Below are positions 50,253 to 62,150 of a DNA stretch of 64,000 nt, piece after piece (position 1 is the first letter of the stretch; every line of letters starts with the position of its first letter). Position numbers and translations under genes: made by a program. The notes beneath the pieces were generated by a model. That model was not told the DNA's origin. It saw nothing but the letters and a program-made list of their open reading frames with translations, and made no database searches. Origin of the DNA: Pararge aegeria (taxonomy: Eukaryota; Arthropoda; Insecta; Lepidoptera; Nymphalidae); NCBI RefSeq assembly GCF_905163445.1, contig NC_053200.1, forward strand, positions 10,912,001 through 10,976,000, read 5' to 3'.

Positions 50253-51914
50253 ATGTCTTTACCAAAAATTAAGGAACAAAGTAGACTTTTGGACTTGTCT
50301 AGTGATGAAGAGTCAGATTTACAGCTAGAAATTATCCCAAACAGAAAAAGGAAAATCACAAGGTTTGCATTGAAGTTTATTTTTATTCTATGACAAGTTA
50401 AGACTGCCTTGACCATCTGTTAAATCAGAGATCCTACCTATGTTGTCTGAGATGGAAATCCGTAAACTTGGAAATGGTGTTAAAGTTTATCAAAAACTAC
50501 CATTAATGATTTTCTTCATGGTATCATACTTTTAAACTATTTGCCTAACATCTTTGCTTTTAATGTGGCAACAACAATTGAGGGGCATACCAGAATATAG
50601 CTATAGTCATCCACTTTTTAGTTAACTTACTTTTGGTGCTGAAGATTAAAAGAGCACCAGGAAGCCACACAAGATAACAATGTATTGCTGACTTAACAGT
50701 GGGTGTCTCTGTATAGTTGTTCTAAACAAAGATTTTGTATTTATGGTATTGAAAAATATATGACTTGATCACTGATGTCATACATAGTATGTGATTATAC
50801 TAAGAATAGCTGCACTGATATATTTGTGTACCAGCAATCAAAATTTGAATTGCAATTTTAAGGAAATTCATGATTTTATATTTATACCTTTTCAACTAGG
50901 GTAACTAGGTTTATATACAAATGTATAATTTAAAGAAAACAAATGTCCATTATATTTGATTCATTTTTAATATTTACTTGTAGTAGTTAAAATTGTAATA
51001 TACTTATGTAATTTAATGCACTAAAATTTTCTATGTTAAACTGGCAAACATAAAACAATTCAAAGCTATCCGGTAAACTTTATTTATGTTTTTGGAAAAG
51101 TAGAAGATATTGTTATATGCAAGAGAAAGATAGCCTTGTTTATTACACCACAGGAAGTGTTATTTAATTATTTTAAACAAAAAAACTAATAAGTTTTCTG
51201 ATAAATTGTTAATAGAATATTTTTAGTTATAATATGCATCATAATGGTTCATTTTTTGATAAAGTCTTGTATAGAGGTCAGCTTCATATCTGCTACTCGT
51301 TATCATAATTTACATTTATTAAACTGCAATAAATTTATGTTATGACGGAAAATAAAAGTAAAGTTTTTTGAGGGGCATAGATGTCATAGGGCGAGCCCTC
51401 TTGACTATAAGTAAGGGTTTTGTAATTCAATTTTTATAATCTTCTATTTTCATAGCTAAATAGCAAGAAATGGTTAAAAGAATGGACTCTCGCCAGATAG
51501 AAGTCTTTGAAAGAAGTTAGTTTTTACTGTAGGAAATGTGTGACTCTTACAGAAGAATTCTCTATGTTCCATAAGTATTTAATTTATGTCAGCTTTTATG
51601 TATATATGTATATATACTTTATATGTCTAAGTTGAAGTGTTCACACTTTTATTTATTTTGTCTTTTGTCAACACTATAAATATTTTCACAGTATGCCATT
51701 TGTATTTATAAAGCAAAATATATATTTTCTTTCAGAAAGGAACGTAACAGACATGCAGCACCAAAAATAGCAGAACCTAACATAGGGCAAGAAGTACAAT
51801 GTGCACTTTGCTGGGCTGTCCGAGGCACCCTGCTACTTTGGCTCCTGATGCTCACATGGATATGTGCTGCGCTTTATGACCAAGTCACAACTATGAAGTA
51901 CGATGTTGACAAAG
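50253..51914 (+). CDS. EFCAB14-like N-terminal exons (first start), partial
   Basis: Two exons, 50253-50362 and 51736-51914, join in phase to 96 residues and leave in phase 1 at a GT donor. The product has an acidic patch (DLSSDEESD), a basic patch (NRKRKITRKERNR), cysteines before a membrane segment (ALCWAVRGTLLLWLLMLTW, about residues 60-84) and the start of a likely coiled coil (YDQVTTMKYDVDK). This is the layout of vertebrate EFCAB14, and DVDK|G aligns with EMDR|G of the exon at 63240. No following exon was found before 63240, so it is probably an alternative 5' end of the same gene. A separate gene is the other possibility. The donor of exon 1 is the weak gtttgc. Confidence 0.55.
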
Positions 51915-52039
51915 GTAAGGTATTGTTAAACATTAAAAACGACCAACAAGAGATAGTATGTGTTGACAACACACTGTTTCGTTCATTGTCTCTTTTCAAT
52001 AGCCTTTATTTCAAAACAATTATAAAGAATATCCCTAAT

Positions 52040-52640
52040 GTAGTAAGGGTGCATTTTCGCGATTCAGGGATGTTTCTTCTGCTTGCGACTCATGTTCGCC
52101 TGGTCCCTGGTGTCACGTCGACCTATTACGATTTATTTTGACGCCGCTGTCTAGATCTCCCAGCAAGTCTTGCCGCCAGGAATAGCGGCAGTTTCTACGC
52201 TGAAAGAGATTTAGCATCGTCTGGTTGTATTACATACTTGCCCAAAAGATTGCTACGTTCATGAATCAACGCAGGGCAGAAAACAAAATTATATGCAGTA
52301 GCGTCTAGGCAGCCTCCTTGCAGATTATTCCTTAATTTAGTAAAGGTGCATTTTCGTGATTCGGGGATGTTTCTTCTTTCGGTTGCGACTCAGGTTCGCC
52401 TGGTCCCTGGTTTCTCGTTGACCGGTTACGATCTATTGTGACGTCGCTGTCTAGATCTCCCAGCAAGTATTGGTTGGCCAGAAACAGCGGCAGTTTCTTC
52501 GCTGGAAGAGATTTAGCATCGTCTGGTTGTATTACATACTTGCCCAAAAGATTGCTACGTTTGTGCATCAACGCGGGGCAGGTTAGATTAAAGATTAAAT
52601 GCAGTGGTGTCTATGCAGCCTCCTTGCAGAGTCTGCATTG
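52040..52640 (-). repeat. Tandem duplication carrying a coding-like ORF
   Basis: Two direct copies of about 290 bases (about 52045-52330 and 52335-52625). On the minus strand the second copy stays open for about 79 codons from ATG (52332-52571), reading LLGKYVIQPDDAKSLP and ending ENAPLLN and stop; the first copy has a stop just after AKSLSA and an indel. The protein is not recognised. It looks like the hydrophilic C-terminal part of a longer protein, possibly a retrocopy or exon fragment. Confidence 0.6.
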
Positions 52641-52989
52641 TGGATAAGTGTACATTTGGGGATGTACGTGGTTATTGAACTAAATGTGTTGCACTTATGG
52701 CGTTCGCTATACAAATCTTCTTGAATTCATTATCTATCTACCCATGTAAATATTACCTATTTTGGTATTACATAATGCTAGTTTAAATCAAGAAGATGGC
52801 ATATCAGCATACAATACTTAGTTTGGGTATGGCAGCATTAGTAGCTCCTCTGGCTAGTCTGCTCCTGATTCATGGACGGCATTCATAATTTACCATCCAA
52901 TAAAAAAATATATTACTTTGTAGTTAATATCGTCTACGTAAAATGGACCAAATTTCACTGGTTTTAGGTTCGCAAATCCTTTATCTGAT

Positions 52990-53420
52990 TATGTCCGTGC
53001 TAAAGAATTGTAGGCAATTCGAGCTCACAATTGAATACTATAATTCAATAGGAATAAGATCCATTTTACTTTGATGTTCAAGTATTTCGAAATTTGAAAG
53101 CGACTCGGCGATAGCAAGCGAGTAAATCTTGTACTAAGGGTGACCTTACTTACTCTTTTATCGCTTAACAAGCATGGTGATAGTATCAAATTATCGCTAA
53201 AATGTTGTATTTATCTAATGATATGTTATGATGCAAGTATTATGAAAGCGTATTTTTATTTATAATCAAAAATAATTTCAATAAATAAAACTGGAAAATC
53301 TAGCGATCAGCCATGGCAGATGTAACCGCGACGTATTTAAAATAATGACGTCACATCTATATAAACATAATTTTGGACCGCTTATACTTCGAAAATCTCT
53401 GCGTGTATTAATTGTTTTTT
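52990..53420. repeat. Promoter-like repeat unit, copy 1
   Basis: Shares gatccattttactttgatgt, a cttgtactaaggg motif and a downstream TGACGTCA (53346-53353) with the region 54960-55290. Here the palindrome is followed by TATATAAA at 53358-53365. It may be the LTR or promoter of an unrecognised element. Confidence 0.4.
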
Positions 53421-53784
53421 GATTTCAAACTATTGATTTATTCATCATCATCAATTCAACGATTGTCGAACACTGCTGGTCTTTTGTACGGAGATCAAAA
53501 ATACACGCTCCCGGGCCGCTTGTTTCCAGCGACTCGACTAAGGCCATATGACATTAATCGAGTCGCACCCTCACAGGAAATACCAGGACCATACAAACTT
53601 GGACTTTTGGAATGCCAACGAAAGACCCTGATGTAAACTCTATTTTATAACAATACTAAATATAAAATAATAATAATATATATATTATTAATAAAAATTT
53701 TCGTTTTCCTTTTAATATGATTATTACATGCAGTAGAAAAATATCTTATCTTATTTTATCAGCCGTGTTATCCCTATCCCTACT
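53421..53784. other. Unassigned DNA with a short ORF
   Basis: An open frame ending at 53636 reads LLYGDQKYTLPGRLFPATRL and GPYKLGLLECQRKTLM; it follows the promoter-like repeat and may be element-derived. No family recognised. Confidence 0.25.
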
Positions 53785-54240
53785 TCCCTAGTAATATTAT
53801 AAATGTCAATGTCAGTTTGTTTGTTACGCTTTCACGCAAAAACTACTTAACCGAGCCTCATGAAACTTTGTACAAATATTCTTAGAAGTATTAGAAGTAA
53901 TATAGGATACTTTATGTCCCGACATTAAGCTCCGTTCCTTTGGGAGAGGGAATGAAAGTGTTTGACGATTTTACACCATAACTCCGACGAATAATAACCG
54001 ATTTAAATAATTATTTTTGTACTTTAGAGGTTATAATATGTGTTTTATTATGCCCAAACTTTGTGTAGATCTGAATGTGGTCGGAGATAGAGGACAGAAC
54101 TCCTCAGCGGACTGCAACAAACCCCTCATTTAAGGCTTAGCGATACTGAATACTTTAATTTTTAGAAACTGAACTGCACTGAATTGAATGCCACATCAAA
54201 AACAAAATCAAACGCAGACTAAGTCGCGGGCAACAGCTAG
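53785..54240 (+). mobile_element. Helitron-like element
   Basis: Starts tccctagtaatattataaat and ends gcgggcaacagctag followed by T. The interior closely parallels 45964-46412. Confidence 0.7.
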
Positions 54241-54959
54241 TTTTAAATAAGGAATAATATACCTAAACATTTTTAACTCGTATGAATGAGAACAAAAATC
54301 ATCTCACCTTTAGTTAGTAATTCGCGAGGTTTTTGAATTAATTGATTAAAACTAAGAAAATACATAATGATCATCAATTATCGATTAAGCATACATACAT
54401 ATACGCTACTGCTTGATATTTTTAAAGTGGGTGAACAAGCCCAAACCTTAGAAGTCTCAAGTCGATCCCCCATTAAACACTTAGGTCAAAAGTCTCAACC
54501 TCAAAAAGGTTGGGAACCGTTGAAGTAGGTTGTTTACTCTACGCACTCGAAAAAATGGGATAGCTACAAAGGTATTTCAAACACTCCGTACGTTATGTAC
54601 TTTTCTACCTTTATGTATTCCTAGTCCTTTCTATGTACCTTGGTAGTACATTACAAAAGGTGTACGTGAAAGGCGTACGTATGTGATATTTCCCTCTATT
54701 GTTCGTTCTTGGAATAGCCCGTTCAGAACAAAGATGAGAGCACTTCTACTATCTTTTATCTCAAGCTTTTATCATTTTCTGCTATAAATACTAGTTATAC
54801 AACAGCAGTTCCCTTAGTAAGAAATTACTCTCGCAATAATTGTAGTCGCTTTCGAGATTTGAAACACCATAGCGTCAAAGTAATATGCACCTAATGAAAC
54901 TGGATTTAAAGTCGTACCTCCTATTACAATGATCAATCATTTTACTTACATCATTCCAT

Positions 54960-55290
54960 GTACCAATCAGAACAAATTTAAGCTTTATATGTGAGGATAT
55001 TAGATACATTTTACTCTGATGTAACAATTCTATATTCGAAAACTACTACGATTCCGAACGAGCTTATCTTATACTAAGGGCACTGGTCTCAAGTACGCAT
55101 GCGTGAGGCCGCTCCTCCGTGACGTCACTCAGTTCTTTCTCGCACCTCCTCGATGCTTCTAGCTTATTTTCGTAATAACCTTAATATGTGAAAATCTCTA
55201 AAGCTCTCGAGCTATCGTGTTTTTTAAAGTTATTGGAGTGAGAACGATTTTATTATTTATTATCAGAGTGACAATTATCGTTGTGAAATA
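54960..55290. repeat. Promoter-like repeat unit, copy 2
   Basis: gatacattttactctgatgt, cttatactaagggcac and TGACGTCA (55120-55127), in the same order and similar spacing as copy 1. GC content rises around 55090-55150. Confidence 0.4.
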
Positions 55291-55620
55291 GAGTAATTCG
55301 TTGAGTGTCCGTTAATTTCTCGGTTATTGTGTCTGATGTTTTTTTTTACTATGTGTCAACATTTAAATGACTAGTCGAGCAGCAAGTAGCAGGAGATATA
55401 TCAGTGGCATTCGCAGATCGATACGTGTATTAATATTTGTTAAGTCCAGGGTGTTTATTTATTAAGTAGATGTGTTGTCGCAAAACAGTGTACGCATGCG
55501 CGAAATTCATTCACTGCGTCCATAGGCGTCGCGTACCGAGGTCGATAATACGGTCTTTTATCTCGTACGGAGTAGACACACACAGTCAATGTTATCGCGC
55601 GATTTTGCCTTTATTTCTAA

Positions 55621-55943
55621 CTAGCTGTTTTCCGCGGCTCCGCCCGCTTTAACTTTAGATCCATTAAAGACCAATATTTTTGTGGTAGGAACATAGTATT
55701 CATGTGTGACGGTCCATTTAGTCAGCGCACGCCGTTAATTATATCAGTAGGAAATATCATTATTTCAGGCTTGAATTTTATTTTTACTGCAATAAAATAG
55801 AGCTAATTTTACTCACTCACAACGTAACTTTCCATAGGTGCAAGAATTATCATAATTGGTTCAGTAGTTTTTGTAGGTTATCTATTGCATACTAACATGC
55901 AAAAAATCAAATCTTTTTTGTTTATAATATAAGTATAGCTAGA
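55621..55943 (-). mobile_element. Helitron-like element (minus), A/T flanks
   Basis: On the minus strand it starts tctagctatacttatattat after A and ends cgcggaaaacagctag before T. Confidence 0.65.
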
Positions 55944-56439
55944 TCTAAAGCAGACCGGACAAACGTCCCGTTCGAATTGGTGTATGGCATTCAAACAATA
56001 CCATTGAAAAGTTAATTTATCCCATATTTTTCTTTTTTATGGTAAATTTTCTCCCAATTTTCATACTTACACTAAAAACTTAAGTATTACATAAAATACA
56101 AAAAAAAATCCAATCGTTCCAGTCTTTTTCGAGTTATGCGTTTACTACCGAAGAAAGTTAAAATTGTTATTCATTAAAGTTGTAGTGATACTTGCCAAAG
56201 TTAAAAACTAGGTTTAAACTAGGTTCTAGGTATATTTTGCAAATAAATTCGTAATGCATTTCTAACATTTAGCACGTAGACTTATCGCGTTAATTTTTTA
56301 GATAAGATTCGACTGATAAGAACCATGTAGCTACAACGGGTTACGAGCAGCTTTATGTATACATATATTTACATCATCATGTATATATATACACTTAGTT
56401 ATCATTGTCAACCCACCAGGGGGCACAGGTCTACACTCA

Positions 56440-56890
56440 GGAGACATGTGACAATTATCTCCCCTGTGAAAGGATAAAAATTAACCTTCTCCCACAGCTT
56501 AATCGACTCTCAGAGCACTGTCGCAATATAACAAGTGGAAATAATATCCAAATAATAAATTTGCAATAATAAACGGGGGTAAACTTTTCCTATTCCATGT
56601 TCCAGTGATTTAGCAGGTGGACACGTCAATTATATCCCTGGTCAGGGGATATAATTTTTATCTTCCGCCCGTGATTTTATCCCCTGCAGAGGGGATATAA
56701 TTGACGTGTCCACCTGCTAAATCACAGGAATATAGAATAGGAGAAGTTTACCCCCGTTTTTTAATACACATATATTATTTGGATATTATTTCCACTAGTG
56801 CGCCAGTGCTCTGAGAGCTGATAAACCTGTGGGAGAAGGTAAATTTATATCCTTTTCCCGGGGAGATAATTGTCATGCCCATTCTAACCC
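56440..56890. mobile_element. Large foldback element, family E
   Basis: About 200-base arms (about 56450-56660 and 56680-56890) are inverted repeats of each other: gataaaaattaaccttctcc against ggagaaggtaaatttatatc, gtggaaataatatccaaata against tatttggatattatttccac, aacgggggtaaacttttcct against aggagaagtttacccccgtt, caggtggacacgtcaattat against ataattgacgtgtccacctg. The short centre is a GC-richer segment (tcttccgcccgtgatttt). Non-coding. Confidence 0.85.
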
Positions 56891-57027
56891 TGCTGGATGA
56901 GAAATCTATCACGGCTAACTGCGGATTGGGAGATTTCACACGCCTTTGAACATTATGAACAAGCCATCGAACAAAGTACATTATGGAGAACTCTTGTGGA
57001 ACCACAGCGTCACATCGCCCGCTAGTT

Positions 57028-57163
57028 CACAACACCTTATACAGATAAACACTGAAAAACATTCATGTTTATCACACAAACATTTTCCAGTTGTGACAGT
57101 CGAACCCAAAGCGTTGAACTCAGAAAACCGGTCGCTGCCCACTGCGCCAGTCGGCCGTCAAAT
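57028..57163 (-). mobile_element. SINE-A head fragment
   Basis: Minus-strand head: ggccgactggcgcagtgggc at about 57160, then tgactgtc-altered B box and catgaatgtttttcagtgtt to about 57030. Confidence 0.8.
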
Positions 57164-57650
57164 TACACTTTTCCACATATTATATTTTCCCACATAGGCT
57201 TTAAAAGGCCCGATCAATTACCTAGTAGGTACGGTGGGAGGGTTAAGGCACTCCAAAAGGGGAGCGGAAAACAAGGCAAATGATCATAGAGAGAATTTTT
57301 CATACGATATAATAACTGCTATTACAAAATTGGATTTGCCTGGCACTGATATACTGGTCTATCTGTTGGGATATGTTCGGTTATTTCTTGATGAGATGCG
57401 CTTAGAAATTAGATACATATAGATTTATATACATTATACATGTGCTCCTACATTAAATTTGTGAAAATTTATTTATTCATTAAATTATAACTGTGCGCTA
57501 CAGTCGCTATAAGATTGATATAGACCCTAAAATATGGGCTATTAATACCTATGCAAAAAAAGCGTATCTCAAATCTATGTGGCAGTTTTGACGACCTCCC
57601 TGGCACAGCAGAAAGCGCTATATAGCGTTTTAAATGGAAAGAACCACAAG

Positions 57651-57870
57651 AACTAACTAACCAAAATGTACGAAAATCTGTGTTTATATAAAACAAAATA
57701 AGTAATAATATGCAAGTATTTACCGAATACGGAAACTTCCTTTATGTTATTAACTTATTATGCACATTGCATCTATGAAACAAGCCAAAGACCTTTAAGT
57801 TTAGCAGAATATAGGTCGGTGTTATTAATATCCTGTCCTTTGAGGAAATCATTGTATTATAGGTAGGGTT
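57651..57870 (+). repeat. Direct repeat copy 1
   Basis: Nearly identical to 58953-59113 from aactaactaaccaaaatgta to ttgtattataggtagggtt. It includes about 59 bases that copy 2 lacks. Confidence 0.85.
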
Positions 57871-57889
57871 TGGGATTGTATTATAGGTG

Positions 57890-58020
57890 TAATTTATAAT
57901 TTCTTCAATCCTTATACATTGCCGAAGATCTTATTGGTGTGGCGACCAATAAGATCTTCGGCAATGTACCCTCTACGCACGTTTCGCTACGAAACCGGAG
58001 CATCCTCAGGAGATGTAAGG
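57890..58020 (+). mobile_element. MITE family G with perfect 24-bp hairpin
   Basis: Arms 57915-57938 (tacattgccgaagatcttat...) and 57945-57968 are exact reverse complements with a 6-base loop. Flanks (gtaatttataatttcttcaa; gtttcgctacgaaaccggag) match 32190-32350. Confidence 0.8.
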
Positions 58021-58424
58021 AACCGGGTTGGATCCCGGGCAGGGGCAATATGGGAATTTATAATTTCTGAATTTTCTCTGGTCTTGTTCTGAATTACTGT
58101 ATGAAAAATACTATTTAATGGGTATAATCAAATGCGGTCATAGAGAGGAAGTTATTTCGAAGTTACATTGCGACAAAAATTTTATTTATATCAGATAAGA
58201 TAAGCGAAACTATTCAGAACGCGAGCGTGCCAATATACATTTTGAGTTTCTAAAATTAGCTTTTAACTCAATTAGCGTTTCTATGTTTGTCATTTACACA
58301 TTCGTGCGTATTAACTAAAGCTCTACTTAAATTGAAACTTTTTAGAAGAGAAAGGGACGGCAGTTCAAAAGATGGGAAAGATGAACTTTTCGACAAAGCG
58401 AGCAGTATATAGAGATGATTATAA

Positions 58425-58700
58425 AGGGCTGATGGATAGCCTAGTGGGTAAGGCTTCGGCTTTCCTTTCGTGGAGGCCGAGTTCGAGCCCCAGCAAGTTA
58501 CACTTACTTTTCGGAGTTATGTGCGTTTTGATTTAAGCAATTTAAATATCACTTGATTTAAACGGTGAAGGAAAACATCGTGAAGAAACCTGCATGCGTG
58601 AGAGTTCTCCATAACGTTTTCGAGGGCGTTATAGTAGTACGGCCTAAACCCTTCTGATTCTGACAGAAGGCCCGGTGCATACCCTCGATGCACGCCACTG
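58425..58700 (+). mobile_element. SINE-B copy fused to hAT-MITE end
   Basis: Head with A-box-like gatagcctagtgggtaagg and B box gttcgagcccc, body ggtgaaggaaaacatcgtga and ctgcatgcgtgagagttctc, then at about 58670 it meets ggtgcataccctcgatgcac gccactg, the terminal sequence of the hAT-like MITE. Confidence 0.75.
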
Positions 58701-58952
58701 ACTAAGGGAATATAACGGAGCACAATTGTAAATTGTAATAGCCAGATATAGAGCCCAGGTCTGAGCAAAAGCCCATATAAAACTGAGTCGGGGATTTTTT
58801 CTAACACTATCTCACTACTCAGTGTCAGTTTAAACGAAATAGCTAGGTATCTAGTTTGACCAATAAAAAGACAAAATTATTTATCTTGTACGAAATCTTT
58901 AACGGTATACTTATAGATTTATTCTGTAAGCTAACGTTTTTAAAAAACTTCG

Positions 58953-59113
58953 AACTAACTAACCAAAATGTACGGAAACTTCCTTTATGTTATTAACTTA
59001 TTATGCACAATGCATCTATGAAACAAACTAAAGACCTTTAAGTTTTGCATAATATAGGTCGGTGTTATTAATATCCTGTCCTTTGAGGAAATCATTGTAT
59101 TATAGGTAGGGTT
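58953..59113 (+). repeat. Direct repeat copy 2
   Basis: Matches 57651-57870 apart from an internal deletion whose ends in copy 1 both read TACG, as expected for a microhomology deletion. Confidence 0.85.
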
Positions 59114-59510
59114 GCCGTAACTGTTAGGAACCAATACGGGACGTTTTCTCCTCCGATGCCCAAAACCCGACATGCGGCTTTAAAACTTCACCATATATAC
59201 ATAGCATGTATGTGTATGCTCTCAATCGTATAAAATAAAAAAGGTCAAATTATAGTATCAAAGTTTTTTTAATTTACTTATTTATTTTTTTACTTTGAAG
59301 TAGTATTTTGTCGAAATACGGGACGGGATGTTCAAATATAAATAAATATACAGGTGACGGGAAATTTATTGTTTTAGGTTATTTTGTGATAGGACAAGAA
59401 AACAAGAAAAAAACTATCACAATGATTTTCTAGGTAAATAAAAAAAAAGATTTCTCCAAAAATAAACGGTCATGGTATCATATTTATTATTTCTAAATTG
59501 GTTGCAAATG

Positions 59511-59574
59511 ATTCAGGTTGACCGGTAAAACGTTACGTTACAAGTAATGTAACGTTTTACCGGTTAACCTGAAT
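59511..59574. repeat. Near-perfect 26-bp inverted repeat
   Basis: Arms 59511-59536 and 59549-59574 (attcaggttgaccggtaaaa...) pair with one mismatch; pairing continues inward with one more mismatch to a 2-base loop. Confidence 0.85.
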
Positions 59575-60962
59575 CTATATTAGAATAGTAATAAATTATT
59601 CGTCAGTAATTTATTATCTAGAAGTATCGGAAAAATATTCCAACCCTACGGAAGTACCAAGATCAAGGTTTTCATTAAATAACGATTCCGCAATGACCTC
59701 GCAGTTATATAATTTGTTTACGGCAAGGTGTTTTTGATGTGAAAAAGTCACATTATCGAGTAGTTCACCTTACACTGGTAACATAGGGTTTCCATGAGAA
59801 ATGATTTATCTGGATCGGCCTCCGTGTAACTAATTTTAGATTATAAAGACAAGACTAAAATAGACACTTGCTAGCGAATGCCAGCAACTGTGTAGAATTT
59901 CTGATATATTATGAAAATTAAGCTTAATTTGCTATACTTCGCGTAAAGCAGGAGAATCTGTTTGGTGTAATTTATAATTTATTCAATCCTTATACTCCAC
60001 ACCAATAAGATCTTCGGAAATGCTTTTCGCGGAGTATAGCAAATCAAGCTTAATTTTCATTATATGTATGAATTTTCGCAAAGTAACGCCTGCTTCTATC
60101 CAAGAATTTCTGATATCCCGTGAGAATCAGAATTTTTCCCTCAGTGCCCATGCCCGTCTCCAGAAAGCAAGCTCAAAGCTTAGGGCAAATTAAAGTTAAA
60201 ATACCCAAAGTACTATTATACTATTTTCCCAATCTGTCCTTTTATTACGCTAATATATGGAACCTCCAACAGCAATGGTATTCGTATCTTATGTAATTTA
60301 AGGGCTTACGCACTTATAATTATAATCTTAAAGAAACGTCAAAATTGGAAAGTTCTCCGAAAACTCCGCTTCCAAAACCGAAAACCCTTGACCTAAAAAC
60401 TAAATAATTGGACCACCGCTTAAATCTACGGGCAAGCGCTCTTATATTAAACCCGCAAAAAATAGAAGTCTTATAGGTTTCACTGTGTTTCGGTGTTTGT
60501 ACCAATAATGGTAGACCTATTTGAATGCAGTTTTTAAAGAAACGCAACTTAGGCGGCGATTCGATACTTTTAATGGACGAAAACTAAAAGTAAAATTCAA
60601 TTTTTTTTTTTGAAGTCTACTTTTTTAACAATAAGAACGTCGGCTCCATCGTTCACTTTAGGAAAATTAATAATTCAATTTGAAGTAAACTAAGAATTTC
60701 ACTTTTGTCGACTTTTCTGAAAACCATCGTAGCTTTAGTTTTAAGTTTATTAATGTGGTCTTGACCTTAAACTCATTACAATGGAAATGGAAAAAATGTA
60801 AGAACACATTAATAGTGCCACCCAAATATGTAGGTATAGTATAAAGACCTGTAAAAGACACAACATTTTACTTCACCTGCAGCCCTATTTAGTATCTTGG
60901 TGGACAGTACATAATGTCAGGAACGATAAAATGTGCTCATCAAATAATTAAGATTTCTGATT
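59575..60962. other. Intergenic or intronic DNA
   Basis: No gene recognised. Contains a family G fragment at 59930-60060 (agcaggagaatctgtttggt; gtaatttataatttattcaa). The rest is AT-rich unique sequence, including an open frame at 60320-60547 (-) with no domain. Confidence 0.4.
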
Positions 60963-61206
60963 GTCGGCCGATTGGCGCAGTGGGCAGCGACCCTGCTTTC
61001 GGAGTCCAAGACCATGGTATCGATTCCCACAACATGTTTGTGTGATGAACATGAATGTTTTTCAGTGTCTGTGTGTTTATCTATATATTATAAGTATTTA
61101 TGTTTAATATTCATAAAATGATTCATCAGTTATCATAAGAACCATAACACAAACTACGCTTACTTTGGGACTAGATGGCGATGTGTGTATTGTCGTAGTA
61201 TATTTA
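60963..61206 (+). mobile_element. SINE-A, near full length
   Basis: Head tcggccgattggcgcagtgg with A box, altered B box (tatcgattcccacaac), body gatgaacatgaatgtttttc and cagtgtctgtgtgtttatct, tail ggcgatgtgtgtattgtcgt agtatatttattta. Confidence 0.85.
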
Positions 61207-61548
61207 TTTATATTGAAATACATTTTATTTCCTAAAATAGTATACATAGTCTCTATATTTTGCTTGTCTAATCTGTACTAATACATCAAAAGAAAAGATT
61301 TTTTGCTTGTTTGTGTGTTTGTACCCAATAGGCTCCTAAATTACTGGACCGGTTTTAAAATTTCTTTACTAAAATTAAGCTTAACTACCGTGAAGTAAAA
61401 TAGGCTATAATTTATAAAAAAAAATTGGAGAACCAGAAGAAAATTGCAATAATGTAACCCGAAGTAGCAACATTTTGCCTTAAAATTCATTACTTGACGT
61501 CCACTGACAAAACTATTGATTATACATAAAAAGTATGTACCACATGAT

Positions 61549-61680
61549 CAGTGGCGTGCATTGAGTTGAGTTATTTACCAGGGGTGAGATTGCATCAAAT
61601 GGCAAAAATCTATACGAGTTATATATAAGTATTAGGGTAGGCAGTGATTTTGTGCATGTATGAAGTGCGGTGGCGTGCAC
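61549..61680. mobile_element. hAT-like MITE, one end rearranged
   Basis: Starts cagtggcgtgca; interior (tattagggtaggcagtgatt) matches the other copies; the right end reads gtggcgtgcacg in direct rather than inverted orientation. Confidence 0.6.
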
Positions 61681-61964
61681 GTGATTAAAGTACTCATTAT
61701 ACCCATCACCCACGAAAAAGTCCGGCAGGGAATATATCGAGCAGTCAAAGTTAAGTCGCAATAGCAGCTTTTGTGTTCTAGAAATTTATTAAATTGCAAA
61801 AGTGGGCTACACTAATATCGCAGTATGAATAGTTTTATCATCACGGGTATTTAACAAGCAAGTAAGAACTATATTCTATAGTTTCCCCAACGTAGGCATA
61901 TACCATCCAGGTTAGATAAATCACTGACAGCTTCTTCTCAAACTAAAAAAAAACTAATTTCCTG

Positions 61965-62150
61965 GCATCGTTATCATTATATTAACCAATTAACGGCCCG
62001 CTACAGAGCACGGGTCTCCTCCAACAATGGGAAAGGGTTAAAGCCCTAGTCCACCACGCTGGCCTAGTGTGTATTGGTGGACTCCATGTAGATCTCTCAG
62101 GCATACAGGTTTCCTTACGATGTTTTCCTTCACCGTTGAAGCAAGCACTA
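61965..62150 (-). mobile_element. SINE-B copy
   Basis: ggcccgctacagagcacggg, ccaccacgctggcctagtgt and caggtttccttacgatgttt in the usual order. Confidence 0.8.
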
